NCBI GenBank assembly: GCA_947479645.1
Contig: CANKAJ010000026.1
Span: 1-43,322 of the forward strand
Length of the DNA: 43,322 bases
Direction of reading: 5' to 3'
DNA from: Betaproteobacteria bacterium
GTDB lineage: Bacteria > Pseudomonadota > Gammaproteobacteria > Burkholderiales > SG8-39
Shown one piece after another: positions 15,856-24,600 of the stretch. Position 1 is the first letter of the stretch. Each line of letters starts with the position of its first letter. The translations under genes and the position numbers were made by a program. The notes under the pieces are model-generated. The model was not told where the DNA came from. It ran no database searches and was given only the letters and a program-made list of their open reading frames with translations.

Positions 15856-16842
15856 ATGGTTGCATTCAACCGGCTGCTTGCCGGCTCTTTGCTGGTGGCT
15901 GCACTGGTGCCCTCTGTGGCGCTTGCCCAGAATTCCGCTGACACTTACCCGTCCCGGCCGGTGCGTATTCTGGTTGGCTTTACCCCGGGTGGTGCCACTG
16001 ATATTACTGCGCGGGTCATCGCCGAAAAACTGCAGGCCAAATGGGGGCAGTCGGTGCTCGTGGAGAATCGCCCTGGTGGCGGCAGCAATATTGCCGCGGA
16101 CCTCGTTGCCAAGGCAGCCCCCGATGGTTACACGCTGGTGCTGGGGGTCACCGGTTCGCACGGTATCAATATCAGCCTGTACAAGACCATGCCCTATCAT
16201 CCGTTGCGTGACTTCGAGCCGATTACCCAGGCGACGGTCTATCCCAACGTCATCATCGTGCACCCGAGTTTCCCGGCCAACAATCTGCAGGAACTGCTGG
16301 CCCTGGCCAGGCGCGAGCCCGGAAAATTTACCTTTGCTCATGATGGTACCGGAACCGGCTCCCACCTCACCATGGAACTGCTGCTGCACAAGGCCGGCAT
16401 CAAAATGCAGCATGTCCCATACAAGGGCACGGCGCCCATCATGGCCGACGTGATGGGCCAGCAGGTGCCCATCGCGTGCACCGGCATCATCGGCGCCATT
16501 ACCAGTTACAAGGCCGGCAAGGTGAAAGTGCTGGGCGTCACGTCGTTGACGCGCACATCGGCGGCGCCTGAATTGCCTACAGTGGCTGAACAGGGCTTCG
16601 CGGGGTTCTCGGGGGAGCCCTGGTCCGGGTTCTTCGCACCCAAGGGGACGCCCAAGCCCATTATCGACAAACTGGCCAACGACATGATTGCGGCCATGCG
16701 CTTGCCCGACGTGGTGAAGAAGATGGCCGATCTTGGCACGCCGCTGGTCGGCAGTCGCCCGGAAGAATTCCGCGACTATGTGGCCAAGGAAATCGAGAAG
16801 TGGGCCGAGGCGGTCAAGGTTTCGGGCGCCAGTGCGGAGTGA
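15856..16842 (+). CDS. Bug/TctC-family periplasmic solute-binding protein (3 of 7)
   Basis: Orphan periplasmic receptor of 328 residues. The start at 15856 has a perfect AGGAGGT ribosome site 5 nt upstream. The signal peptide ends at about residue 25 (PSVALAQ). Family blocks are YPSRPVRILVGF, PGGATDITAR, NRPGGGSNIAAD, AAPDGYTL and VPYKGTAPIMADV. It is a close paralogue of the Bug protein at 32832: both have GSHGINIS, HPLRDFEPITQ, ELLLHKAG and GEPWSGFFAPKGTP-like blocks. It is first in a plus-strand group with a second Bug gene and a flavoprotein. The ligand is unknown. Confidence 0.93.
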   Translation: MVAFNRLLAGSLLVAALVPSVALAQNSADTYPSRPVRILVGFTPGGATDITARVIAEKLQAKWGQSVLVENRPGGGSNIAADLVAKAAPDGYTLVLGVTGSHGINISLYKTMPYHPLRDFEPITQATVYPNVIIVHPSFPANNLQELLALARREPGKFTFAHDGTGTGSHLTMELLLHKAGIKMQHVPYKGTAPIMADVMGQQVPIACTGIIGAITSYKAGKVKVLGVTSLTRTSAAPELPTVAEQGFAGFSGEPWSGFFAPKGTPKPIIDKLANDMIAAMRLPDVVKKMADLGTPLVGSRPEEFRDYVAKEIEKWAEAVKVSGASAE

Positions 16843-16920
16843 TATTGGCGCATGCGCTGGGACCTGCTTCTTTTCGCGCAATGGTGCGCATGGCGCTGAC
16901 GAACTGCCTGGAGAGATGAA

Positions 16921-17904
16921 GTGACTCTGAACTGGTTGCGATTCATTATTGTGGTGGCGGCATGCATGGCGTCGATTGCGGCGGTGACAACGGTCCGCGC
17001 GCAGGCTTATCCGAAATCCCAGATCAAGCTGATCATTCCCTATCCACCCGGCGGTGCCACCGACAGGATAGGACGGCAACTGGCAACCGGGCTGGGCAAA
17101 CGGCTGGGACAGATCATGATTGTCGAGAACCGTGCCGGTGCCACCGGCACCATAGGCGTATTGGCTGCGGTGAATGCGCCACCGGACGGTTATACGATCG
17201 TGCTGGGTTCCGGCGGCACGGTCGCCATCGACATCAACATCGAAAAGCTTCCTTACAATCCTTCGCGCGACCTCGTGGCGATTGCGCCGGTTGCGGAGAT
17301 TCCATTCATTATCGTGGTGAATTCCGCCTTTGCCGCGCGCAATATCGGCGAGTTGATTGCGATGGCAAAACGTGATCCGGAAAAAATCAACTTTGCATCC
17401 ACCGGAACCGGAGGGCCGGGGCATCTGTTGATGGAGTACTTCATGGCCTTGAGCAACATCAAGATGACGCATGTTCCGTACAAGGGGGCTGCACCGGCCT
17501 ATACCGATGTTGCCGGCGGACAGGTGCCCGTAGCCGCCGGTGATATTGCCTCTGCCTTGTCGTTGATCAAGGCGGGGCATCTGAGGGCGCTTGCCGTGAC
17601 CAGTACCGAACGACTGCCGCTCCTGCCGAATGTACCGACCGTCGCCGAAAGCGGCCTGCCCGGTTACCAGGCGACGAACTGGTTCGGTATTTTTGCGCCG
17701 GTCAAGGTGCCTGCCGAGGTCGTCGCAGTGCTGTCCAGGCTCGTTGCGGCGACCGTGCAGGATGCGGAATTCAAGAAAGGCATGGAATCACTCAGCGCCA
17801 TCAGCATGGTCATGAACAAGCCGGACTTCGACCGCTTTATTGCCAGTGAAACCACCCGGCGTGCCGATCTCATCAAAGCGAACAATATTGTCATTGACCG
17901 CTGA
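16921..17904 (+). CDS. Bug/TctC-family periplasmic solute-binding protein (4 of 7)
   Basis: Orphan periplasmic receptor of 327 residues that starts with GTG, preceded by a GGAGAG ribosome site. The signal peptide is about 33 residues (TTVRAQAYPKS). Family blocks are IKLIIPYPPGGATDR, ENRAGATGTIG, APPDGYTIVLG and VPYKGAAPAYTDVAGG. It is very similar over its whole length to the Bug protein at 20006, which lies on the other side of the flavoprotein gene, so the pair looks like a fairly recent duplication. Its product is likely used together with the flavoprotein. Confidence 0.93.
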   Translation: MTLNWLRFIIVVAACMASIAAVTTVRAQAYPKSQIKLIIPYPPGGATDRIGRQLATGLGKRLGQIMIVENRAGATGTIGVLAAVNAPPDGYTIVLGSGGTVAIDINIEKLPYNPSRDLVAIAPVAEIPFIIVVNSAFAARNIGELIAMAKRDPEKINFASTGTGGPGHLLMEYFMALSNIKMTHVPYKGAAPAYTDVAGGQVPVAAGDIASALSLIKAGHLRALAVTSTERLPLLPNVPTVAESGLPGYQATNWFGIFAPVKVPAEVVAVLSRLVAATVQDAEFKKGMESLSAISMVMNKPDFDRFIASETTRRADLIKANNIVIDR

Positions 17905-17972
17905 GGACCAATCCGCAGCACGACCTGCGATGCGCGTTGGCGTCTCCCCCCATCCCGTGAAAGCCTGATCTG

Positions 17973-19970
17973 ATGCATCCATACGAAAACTATCCGCATC
18001 TTTTTTCACCGATGACCCTGGCGGGAAGGCCGTTGCGCAACCGCATCGTCAACGCCTCGATATCAGCGCATTTTGGTGCCGAGAACGGCATCAAGGAAGG
18101 ACAAATACATTATTACGCCAACCGTGCCAGGGGTGGCGCCGCCATGATCGTCACGGAACCGCTGGTGATTGCGCCGCATCAGGGGCATCACCGCGTCATC
18201 GCCTGGAACGACAGCATGCTCGATGACCTGAAACGCTGGGCCGATGCGGTCGAGCGCGAAGACTGCCGGCTGCTGGGGCAGATCCAGGATGCCGGTCGCG
18301 GCCGCCATGTGCCGGGACGCAACTATGGCGCCATCGGGGCATCGGCGCTTCCTGATGATCTGAGCTGGACGGTCCCGCATGCGCTGACCAGGGCGGAAAT
18401 CAGCGCCTTCATTGAGTCGGCAGCGAATTCGGCGGCGCGACTGAAACGTTGCGGATTCTCCGGCGCGGAAATCTCTTCCGGTCATGGCCACCTGTTCCAT
18501 CAGTTTCTATCGCAGCGCTCGAATGAGCGCGACGATGAATATGGGGGCGATCTCGAAGGGCGTGCCCGCCTGCTGGTGAGCGTGGCAAGTGCCATACGCG
18601 CAGCCTGTGGCAGTGACTTCATCCTCGGCGTGAAGTTGCCGGGGGACGACGGCATACCGGGCAGCATCACGCCGGAGATGGCTGCACAGATTGCCAGCCA
18701 TCTGGTCGCGCGGGTTTCAGTGGATTATCTGTGTTATGCCCAGGGCAGCCACAATCGCAGCCTGGAGATGCATATCCCGGACAGCAGCTATCCACGCGTG
18801 TCCTATCTTTCGCTGGTGCGTGAATTGCGCAAGGCGACCCCCGGTGTTCCGGTCATTGCACTCGGACGCATTACCGATCCGGTCGAAGCCGAGGCAATAC
18901 TGGCCAATGGCGATGGCGAACTGGTCGGACTGGGACGCGCGCTGATCGCCGACCCGGCCTGGCCCATCAAGGCGAAGAGCGGTCGCGCCCGCGACATCCG
19001 CTATTGTGTCTCGTGCAACAACTGCTGGAAGACGGTCATATCGCAAAAGCCCATCGTCTGCGACAACAATCCGCGCGTGGCGCTGGCCGACGAACTGGAC
19101 TACCAGCCGCCGCGCGCGGCGCTGAAGAAGCGCGTTGTCATCGTCGGTGCCGGCATTGCCGGGCTCGAAGCGGCATGGACCGCGGCGGCACGCGGGCATG
19201 CGGTGACGGTCCTGGGCAGTTCCGCCGAGGTCGGCGGCAAGACCCGACTGCAGGCCGGCCTGCCCATCAGCGATTCATTGTCGAGCATTTACGATTATCA
19301 GTTCGTCGCGGCCACCAAAGCCGGCGCGCAATTCGTGCTGGGACGTCAGGCAACGCTTGACGATATCCTGGCGCTCAAGCCCGAAGCTGTGATCCTGGCC
19401 ACTGGATCGACCATGACCTGGCCGGTGTGCCTGCCGCGCACTCTCAAGGCCGAGGGCATCATCCCGGATCTGCGTTCGGCCATGGCCGACCTGATCGGAC
19501 CCAAGGGAAGGAAGCGGGAAAAACAGCGCGGCACTGCGGTTATTTTCGACATGGATCATGGCGACGGAACCTACGCGGCGGCGGAACTGTTGCGCGACCT
19601 GTTTGATCGGGTGGTGCTCCTGACGCCACGCGAGCATATTGCCGAGGAAACTTCGCTGGCCACCCGCCAGCGCATCCTGCGCCGTTTTCATGAGCGGAAC
19701 ATCGAATACAAATGCCTGGTTGAGCCACACTGGAGTGATGCTTTCGAGCGCGACGGAACACTCGGGTACGCCAGCATCTTCGGCGGCCCCGCTGAGTCGA
19801 TCGACAATGTCAGCTTCTTTGCCTATTCGACTCCGCGTGCGCCCAACGACGGCCTGGCAGCGCCTTTGCGCGCGGCCGGCGTCGCAGTGCATCTCATCGG
19901 CGATTGCAAGGTCGCGCGTAGCGTGCTGGAAGCCACTTACGAGGGGCACGCGATCGGCACGACAATTTAG
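17973..19970 (+). CDS. Old Yellow Enzyme-type FMN/FeS/FAD oxidoreductase (FadH/TMADH-like)
   Basis: Three-part redox enzyme of 665 residues, like 2,4-dienoyl-CoA reductase or trimethylamine dehydrogenase. An FMN-binding barrel comes first (SPMTLAGRPLRNRIVNAS, then NERDDEYGGDLEGRARLL). A 4Fe-4S motif follows with Cys345, 348, 351 and 363, and then an FAD/NAD(P) domain (VVIVGAGIAGLEAA). The position where many relatives have the catalytic Tyr (HGYLLHQFL-type motif) is His173 here (GHGHLFHQFL), so chemistry may differ from FadH. The last cluster cysteine is 11 residues from the third. Likely electron flow is NAD(P)H to FAD to FeS to FMN to substrate. It is flanked by two near-duplicate Bug genes. 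The substrate is unknown; an enoate, enone or amine is possible. Confidence 0.9.
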   Translation: MHPYENYPHLFSPMTLAGRPLRNRIVNASISAHFGAENGIKEGQIHYYANRARGGAAMIVTEPLVIAPHQGHHRVIAWNDSMLDDLKRWADAVEREDCRLLGQIQDAGRGRHVPGRNYGAIGASALPDDLSWTVPHALTRAEISAFIESAANSAARLKRCGFSGAEISSGHGHLFHQFLSQRSNERDDEYGGDLEGRARLLVSVASAIRAACGSDFILGVKLPGDDGIPGSITPEMAAQIASHLVARVSVDYLCYAQGSHNRSLEMHIPDSSYPRVSYLSLVRELRKATPGVPVIALGRITDPVEAEAILANGDGELVGLGRALIADPAWPIKAKSGRARDIRYCVSCNNCWKTVISQKPIVCDNNPRVALADELDYQPPRAALKKRVVIVGAGIAGLEAAWTAAARGHAVTVLGSSAEVGGKTRLQAGLPISDSLSSIYDYQFVAATKAGAQFVLGRQATLDDILALKPEAVILATGSTMTWPVCLPRTLKAEGIIPDLRSAMADLIGPKGRKREKQRGTAVIFDMDHGDGTYAAAELLRDLFDRVVLLTPREHIAEETSLATRQRILRRFHERNIEYKCLVEPHWSDAFERDGTLGYASIFGGPAESIDNVSFFAYSTPRAPNDGLAAPLRAAGVAVHLIGDCKVARSVLEATYEGHAIGTTI

Positions 19971-20005
19971 GGTTTTGACTGGCTGGTATTCCGTGGAGAA
20001 CTGAT

Positions 20006-20983
20006 ATGGCATTGAACTGGGTGCAATACATTATTCTTGCAGTGGCGTGTGCCGTGTCTGTTATGACAACGGCGCATGCGCAGGCCTATCCGAAGTCCCA
20101 GATCAAGCTGATCATTCCTTATCCGCCCGGCGGTGCCACCGACAGACTGGGCCGGCAACTGGCCATGGGACTGGGCAAGCGCTTTGGGCAGATATTGATC
20201 GTCGAGAACCGTGCCGGCGCCACCGGTTCCATCGGCATTATCGCCACGGTGAATGCACCGCCTGACGGACATACGATTGTGCTGGGTACCGGCGGCACCA
20301 TCGCCGTTGATGCGGTCTTCGAAAAGCTTCCCTACAATCCGGCGCGCGACCTGGTGGCCGTCGCTCCGGTCGCGTCCATTCCATTCGTCATTGTCGTCAA
20401 CTCCGCCTTTCCTCCGCGCACCATCAGCGAACTGATCGCGCTGGCCAAACGCGAGCCGGGAAAGATCAACTTCGCCTCATCCGGAACCGGCGCCCCGGCG
20501 CATCTGACCATTGAATACCTGATGGCATTGGCCAACATCAAGATGGTGCATATTCCCTACAAGGGCGCGACGCCCGCTTACAACGACGTGGCCGGCGGCC
20601 AGGTGCAGTTGCTCGCCAGCGATGTGGCTTCGGCATTGCCGTTGATCCAGGGCGGGCATCTGCGGCCGCTGGCGGTGAGCAGCGCCGAACGCGTCGCCTT
20701 GCTGCCCAATGTGCCGACGGTCGCGGAAAGCGGCCTGCCCGGATATGAGATGGGCAACTGGTTCGGGATATTTGCGCCGGTCAAGACACCGGCCGAAATC
20801 GTTGCTCTGCTCTCGAAGGCGATCAATGCCACGGTGCAGGAAGCCGAATTCAAACGCGGCATCGAAATGCTCAGCGCCGTCAGCATGGTGATGACCAAGC
20901 CCGAGTTCGATCGTTACATCGCCAGCGAAACCACCAGACGAGTTGATCTGATCAAGGCGAACAATATTGTTGTGGAGCGCTGA
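20006..20983 (+). CDS. Bug/TctC-family periplasmic solute-binding protein (5 of 7)
   Basis: Orphan periplasmic receptor of 325 residues, starting 35 bases after the flavoprotein gene and preceded by a GGAGAA ribosome site. The signal peptide ends at about residue 31 (TTAHAQAYPKS). It repeats nearly every block of the Bug protein at 16921: IKLIIPYPPGGATDR, ENRAGATGSIG, LPYNPARDLVA, ESGLPGYEMGNWFGIFAPVK, and the ending SETTRRVDLIKANNIVVER. The main differences lie in the signal peptide and in scattered positions. A REP-like repeat follows it. Confidence 0.93.
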   Translation: MALNWVQYIILAVACAVSVMTTAHAQAYPKSQIKLIIPYPPGGATDRLGRQLAMGLGKRFGQILIVENRAGATGSIGIIATVNAPPDGHTIVLGTGGTIAVDAVFEKLPYNPARDLVAVAPVASIPFVIVVNSAFPPRTISELIALAKREPGKINFASSGTGAPAHLTIEYLMALANIKMVHIPYKGATPAYNDVAGGQVQLLASDVASALPLIQGGHLRPLAVSSAERVALLPNVPTVAESGLPGYEMGNWFGIFAPVKTPAEIVALLSKAINATVQEAEFKRGIEMLSAVSMVMTKPEFDRYIASETTRRVDLIKANNIVVER

Positions 20984-21019
20984 ACGACTTCAGTTGCTGA
21001 TATACGTTTTGAAAAACTT

Positions 21020-21094
21020 GTCATTCCGAGCATCGCGAGGAATCTGCTTTGTACTCAGATTCAACAGCAGATTCTTCGCTGGGCTCGGAATGAC
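21020..21094. repeat. REP/REPIN-like inverted repeat, copy 2
   Basis: GTCATTCCGAG (21020-21030) and CTCGGAATGAC (21084-21094) are the same perfect 11-bp ends as in the element at 989-1090. The inner arms GCGAGGAATCTGCT and AGCAGATTCTTCGC also pair. At 75 bp it is shorter than copy 1 because the left arm lacks the insert seen there. It lies between two convergent genes, where it could also end both transcripts. Confidence 0.8.
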
Positions 21095-21103
21095 ACTGTT
21101 CAC

Positions 21104-22576
21104 TCAGCGCGCAAGCGGCCGGTGCATATAACGGCCGCGCGCCGGCCCGATGATCTTGCCGGCGTCATAGACCAGTTCACCGCGCAGAAACGTCCGTTTC
21201 ACGCGGCCGGACAATTCCATGCCTTCGAAGGGCGTGTAGCCTTGTCCGCTTTCCGATTCGGCGGCGCGCACGGTGTAGGTCTCGTGAGGGTCGAGCAAAA
21301 CGAGATCCGCATCCATGCCCACGGCGATGTCCCCTTTTTGCGGCAGGCCAAAGCGCCGCGCCGGATTCCAGCTCAGCAATTCGGCCATGTGGTTATAGGA
21401 CATGCCACGTTTGGATCCTTCGCTGACCACCGCCGATAACAGGTATTCGGTGCCGCCAAAGCCGGATTTCGCCAGCCAGATATTCTTCGGATTGCTCATC
21501 GACCATTTCTTTTCGGCCGAACAGCAGGCGTGATCGCTGACAATCCAGTCGACATTCCGGTTGAGCACGGCTTCCCACAGGGCCTCGACGTCCGGTCGCG
21601 GCCGGATGGGGGGATTGACCTTGGCGTGCACACCGCAGGCGCAATCGATATCGAGCAGCAGATGACCCACCGTCACTTCACGCTTGAAGCTGATGTGCGG
21701 AAACACCTTCTGCATCATCATGGCCGCGTCCATGGCTTTCTTCGAGGACAGGTGCAGCAGGTTGATGTTGGGGCATTCGGTTTCGTAGGCCAGATAGGAG
21801 GCGATCCAGATGGCGAGGCCTTCGGCATGCGGCGGCCGTGCCGCGCTGTAGGCGGCCAGTCCGGATAACTTGCCTTCGCGCTCGACGATCTTGGTATAGG
21901 CGTTGAGGATGTCGGCAAATTCGCAATGCAGGCTGACGCTCACGCGGTCGGCCAGTTCCGGGCGTTCCACCATGAGCTTGCGCGCCGAGCGCATGATGAA
22001 CTCGAAATGCGCCACGTCGTAGGTTTCGTCCGGCCCGATCATCAGGAATTCATTCTGGTCGGAGGATTTGCCGTGCAGCCCGTAGCCGCCATAGAACATG
22101 AAGATCTTGAACGAGGTGACGCCGAACTGCGTGGCGACGGCGTCCATTTCGTCAATATGCTCGCTTTCGATCGGCGCCAGATGATAGGCGTAATCGACCC
22201 AGAAATTGCCCTCCGACAGGCGCAGCACTTCGGGCATGAAGTCACGCCATGGCCCGCCGCGATTGAGGTAATACTGGCCGGTACGCATGTAGTTTAGGCT
22301 GGAGGTGACGCCACCCATGGCCGCAGCCTTGCTTTCGCTGACGGCGTCCTCGTTCAGGTCATGGTAGATGCCCACGTGCATGTGTGCATCGACGCAGCCC
22401 GGAAAGCCCAGCAGGTTGCGACCGTCAATGACCTGGTTCGCTTCTTCAGCCCGAATGTCCGGAGCCAGGCGCGCAAACTTGCCATCCTTGATGCCGATAT
22501 CGAGCAGGTCGACCGAGGTTTTGTTGGGGCGAACGACACGAACGTTCTTGACGAGCAGGTCCAGGGTCTTGGTCAT
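21104..22576 (-). CDS. D-hydantoinase/dihydropyrimidinase-family amidohydrolase
   Basis: Cyclic-amide hydrolase that opens hydantoin, dihydropyrimidine or similar rings, 490 residues, cytoplasmic. A full binuclear metal site can be traced: His65 and His67 (VDAHMHV), the lysine to be carboxylated, Lys157 (TSFKIFMF), His217 (VSLHCEF), His275 (LLHLSSK) and Asp348 (IVSDHACC). It should therefore be active and is not a collapsin/CRMP-like relic. An AGGA ribosome site precedes the ATG. It is third in a tight minus-strand operon after a Bug protein and an isocitrate-lyase-family protein (30-base gap). The natural substrate is uncertain; allantoinase-like or other cyclic amide activity is possible. 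Confidence 0.9.
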   Translation of the reverse strand: MTKTLDLLVKNVRVVRPNKTSVDLLDIGIKDGKFARLAPDIRAEEANQVIDGRNLLGFPGCVDAHMHVGIYHDLNEDAVSESKAAAMGGVTSSLNYMRTGQYYLNRGGPWRDFMPEVLRLSEGNFWVDYAYHLAPIESEHIDEMDAVATQFGVTSFKIFMFYGGYGLHGKSSDQNEFLMIGPDETYDVAHFEFIMRSARKLMVERPELADRVSVSLHCEFADILNAYTKIVEREGKLSGLAAYSAARPPHAEGLAIWIASYLAYETECPNINLLHLSSKKAMDAAMMMQKVFPHISFKREVTVGHLLLDIDCACGVHAKVNPPIRPRPDVEALWEAVLNRNVDWIVSDHACCSAEKKWSMSNPKNIWLAKSGFGGTEYLLSAVVSEGSKRGMSYNHMAELLSWNPARRFGLPQKGDIAVGMDADLVLLDPHETYTVRAAESESGQGYTPFEGMELSGRVKRTFLRGELVYDAGKIIGPARGRYMHRPLAR

Positions 22577-22606
22577 GACGGCATCCTGTGGGTGGTGACT
22601 GACAGT

Positions 22607-23479
22607 TTACTTTTTGCCCGCTTCCGAATCGTAGTGCTTGCCCAGCGCAAGGTACTTCTGAGTGCCAAGCACTTCGTTCAGTTCGTCGAAGTCGAGCATC
22701 CGGTCGCGGAAGGCGTTGGTGGATCCGGTCTGCCTGAGCGTCTGGAAATAATCCGTGGCGGTGCGGGTCAATGCGCGCACCAGTCCGCCCGGGAAAATGA
22801 CGATCTTGTAGCCAAGTGCCTCGAGTTCTCGCGCGCTGAAGAGCGGCGTCTTGCCGCCTTCGACCATGTTGGCCAGCATTGGCGCCCGCCCGTTGACGCG
22901 CGACAATGCCGTCTTCATCTGTTCATCGCTGCGCAGTGCTTCGACGAACAGCATGTCTGCACCGGCGTCGAGATAGCGCTCGGCGCGGGCCAGCGCGGCG
23001 TCGAGTCCTTCCACTGCGACCGCATCGGTGCGCGCCATGATGAGCGTATCGGCACTGTTGCGCGCGTCAACAGCGGCCTTGATTTTTCCCGCCATTTCGT
23101 CGGGGGATACGAGTGTCTTGCCATCGAGATGGCCGCAGCGTTTGGGCAGCGTCTGGTCTTCGATTTGAATGGCCGTGGCGCCGGCACGCTCGAACAGCCG
23201 CACCGTGCGCATGACATTCAGGGCATTGCCAAAGCCGGTGTCGGCATCCACGATCAGCGGCACCTTCACGCGCTCGCGGATCAGGCCCAGCGTATCAGCC
23301 ACTTCGGTCATGGTCAGCAGCCCGAGGTCCGGGCCTCCATGGCGGGTATAGGCGATGCTGGCACCGGACAGATAGAGGGCTTCGAACCCGGCGCGTTCGG
23401 CCAGCAATGCCGACAGCGGGTCGTACACACCCGGGGCAAGGATGATGCCGGGTTGTTTCAGGCGCGCGCGCAGTGTCAT
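22607..23479 (-). CDS. Isocitrate lyase/PEP mutase-superfamily carbon-carbon lyase
   Basis: TIM-barrel lyase of 290 residues related to 2-methylisocitrate lyase (PrpB), dimethylmalate lyase and oxaloacetate decarboxylase. It has the metal motif VDADTGFG (Asp78, Asp80) and the catalytic loop KRCGH (113-117, Cys115), the form found in 2-methylisocitrate lyases. This favours cleavage of a C-C bond in a substituted malate or isocitrate over phosphomutase chemistry. LSGASIAYTRHG and MARTDA are further family blocks. An AAGGA ribosome site precedes the start. It sits between a Bug gene and the hydantoinase gene, 39 and 30 bases away, so all three are probably co-transcribed. No methylcitrate-cycle genes are adjacent. 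Confidence 0.88.
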   Translation of the reverse strand: MTLRARLKQPGIILAPGVYDPLSALLAERAGFEALYLSGASIAYTRHGGPDLGLLTMTEVADTLGLIRERVKVPLIVDADTGFGNALNVMRTVRLFERAGATAIQIEDQTLPKRCGHLDGKTLVSPDEMAGKIKAAVDARNSADTLIMARTDAVAVEGLDAALARAERYLDAGADMLFVEALRSDEQMKTALSRVNGRAPMLANMVEGGKTPLFSARELEALGYKIVIFPGGLVRALTRTATDYFQTLRQTGSTNAFRDRMLDFDELNEVLGTQKYLALGKHYDSEAGKK

Positions 23480-23518
23480 GCCAGTTCCTTGGTCAGGTAT
23501 GCATTTGTCAATCGATGA

Positions 23519-24496
23519 TCAATCGACGATGACATTCATTGATTTGATGATGGGTCCCCACAGCGCGTTCTCGGCATGAATGTGCGCCAGAAGTTCCGCC
23601 GCCCCTGCTCCGCTGGGTTCCATGCCCAGATCTTCGAGGCGATTGCGCACGTCGGATGAACGCAGCACACCGGTGATGTCGCGTTCGAGTCGCTGCAGAA
23701 TCGGCGTGGGCGTTTTGGCTGGTGCGGCAAATCCGAACCAGGGCGCCCCCACCACGCCGGGTACCAGTTCGGCGATCGTCGGCACGTCCGGATAGGATCG
23801 TGCCCGTTTTGCCGAACCGACTGCGATGAGGCGCACCTTACCGGAACGCACGTTGGGAGTCGCATTCACCAGGCTCTCGAACATGCCATCCAGCCGTCCG
23901 CCGACCAAGTCGATGGCCGCCGGACCGGCGCCCTTGTAGGGCACGTGCACCATGTCCAGATTGGCTCGGCGCTTGAGCAATTCGCCAGACAACCAGCCCG
24001 AAGTACCGATGCCGGCCGACGCGTAGGTGAGCTTGCCGGGTTTGGCCCGGGCGGCATCGAGAAACTCGCGCATGGTTTTGTAAGGTGAGTCGGCACGCAC
24101 CACGAAACCGTTGGTAAAAGTGCCGATCAGCGCGATGTGCGCCAGGTCCTTGATCGGATCGTAGGGCATGCTGGTGCGCATCAGCGGCCCGGGTGCCACC
24201 GCCGAGTTGGCAGTGACTGCGATCGTATAACCGTCGGGTACCGATTTGGCCACGATATCCACACCCACGGTCGATCCGGCACCGGGACGGTTTTCAATCA
24301 CCAATGGCTTGCCCAGCGCGTCGGCCAGCTTGTCGGAAAGAAGTCGCGTGATGACATCGGTGGATCCCCCGCCGGCAAATGGCACCACCAGGCGGATTGG
24401 CCTGGACGGGTAATCCGATTGCGCCATGGCGGGCAAGGAGGCCAGCGCGGTGAGTGCGGCTATAACGGGTATGGCTTGGTGAAGGCGGCAGATCAA
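23519..24496 (-). CDS. Bug/TctC-family periplasmic solute-binding protein (6 of 7)
   Basis: Orphan periplasmic receptor of 325 residues. I place the start at a TTG (24496), which has GGGAG 5 nt upstream and opens a signal peptide ending at about residue 26 (LPAMAQ). The frame runs further upstream but encodes Pro/Arg-rich sequence without a signal. Family blocks are YPSRPIRLVVPFAGGGSTD, NRPGAGSTVG, VPDGYTI and VPYKGAGPAAIDLVGG. It leads the minus-strand operon with the lyase and the hydantoinase, so its ligand is probably what that pathway consumes. It is divergent from an FAD monooxygenase. Confidence 0.9.
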   Translation of the reverse strand: MICRLHQAIPVIAALTALASLPAMAQSDYPSRPIRLVVPFAGGGSTDVITRLLSDKLADALGKPLVIENRPGAGSTVGVDIVAKSVPDGYTIAVTANSAVAPGPLMRTSMPYDPIKDLAHIALIGTFTNGFVVRADSPYKTMREFLDAARAKPGKLTYASAGIGTSGWLSGELLKRRANLDMVHVPYKGAGPAAIDLVGGRLDGMFESLVNATPNVRSGKVRLIAVGSAKRARSYPDVPTIAELVPGVVGAPWFGFAAPAKTPTPILQRLERDITGVLRSSDVRNRLEDLGMEPSGAGAAELLAHIHAENALWGPIIKSMNVIVD

Positions 24497-24600
24497 TGCG
24501 GCTCCCGTGGGGCAGAAAGGTGGGTTGGGGTAGGCTAAAATGTGCCATCGAAATCGCGTACTATTTAACCATATTCCCTTACCGCCAGAGTGAAAACGAC

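Noticed and set aside
15787..17580. Long open frame (597 codons) antisense to two Bug genes
   Set aside because: Similar antisense frames appear opposite other Bug genes in the window, as expected for a shared codon pattern. No recognisable motif.
21104..22576. Idea that the hydantoinase is a non-catalytic relic
   Set aside because: All six metal ligands, including the lysine to be carboxylated, are present.
22361..23518. 385-codon plus-strand frame opposite the lyase and the hydantoinase start
   Set aside because: It covers two well-supported genes and their gap, and its sequence has no domain features.
23505..23550. Short repeats CAATCGATGAT/CAATCGACGAT and a GATCAA motif considered as an operator
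   Set aside because: They overlap the end of the Bug gene within an operon. Spacing does not fit an FNR site and the repeat is only two units.
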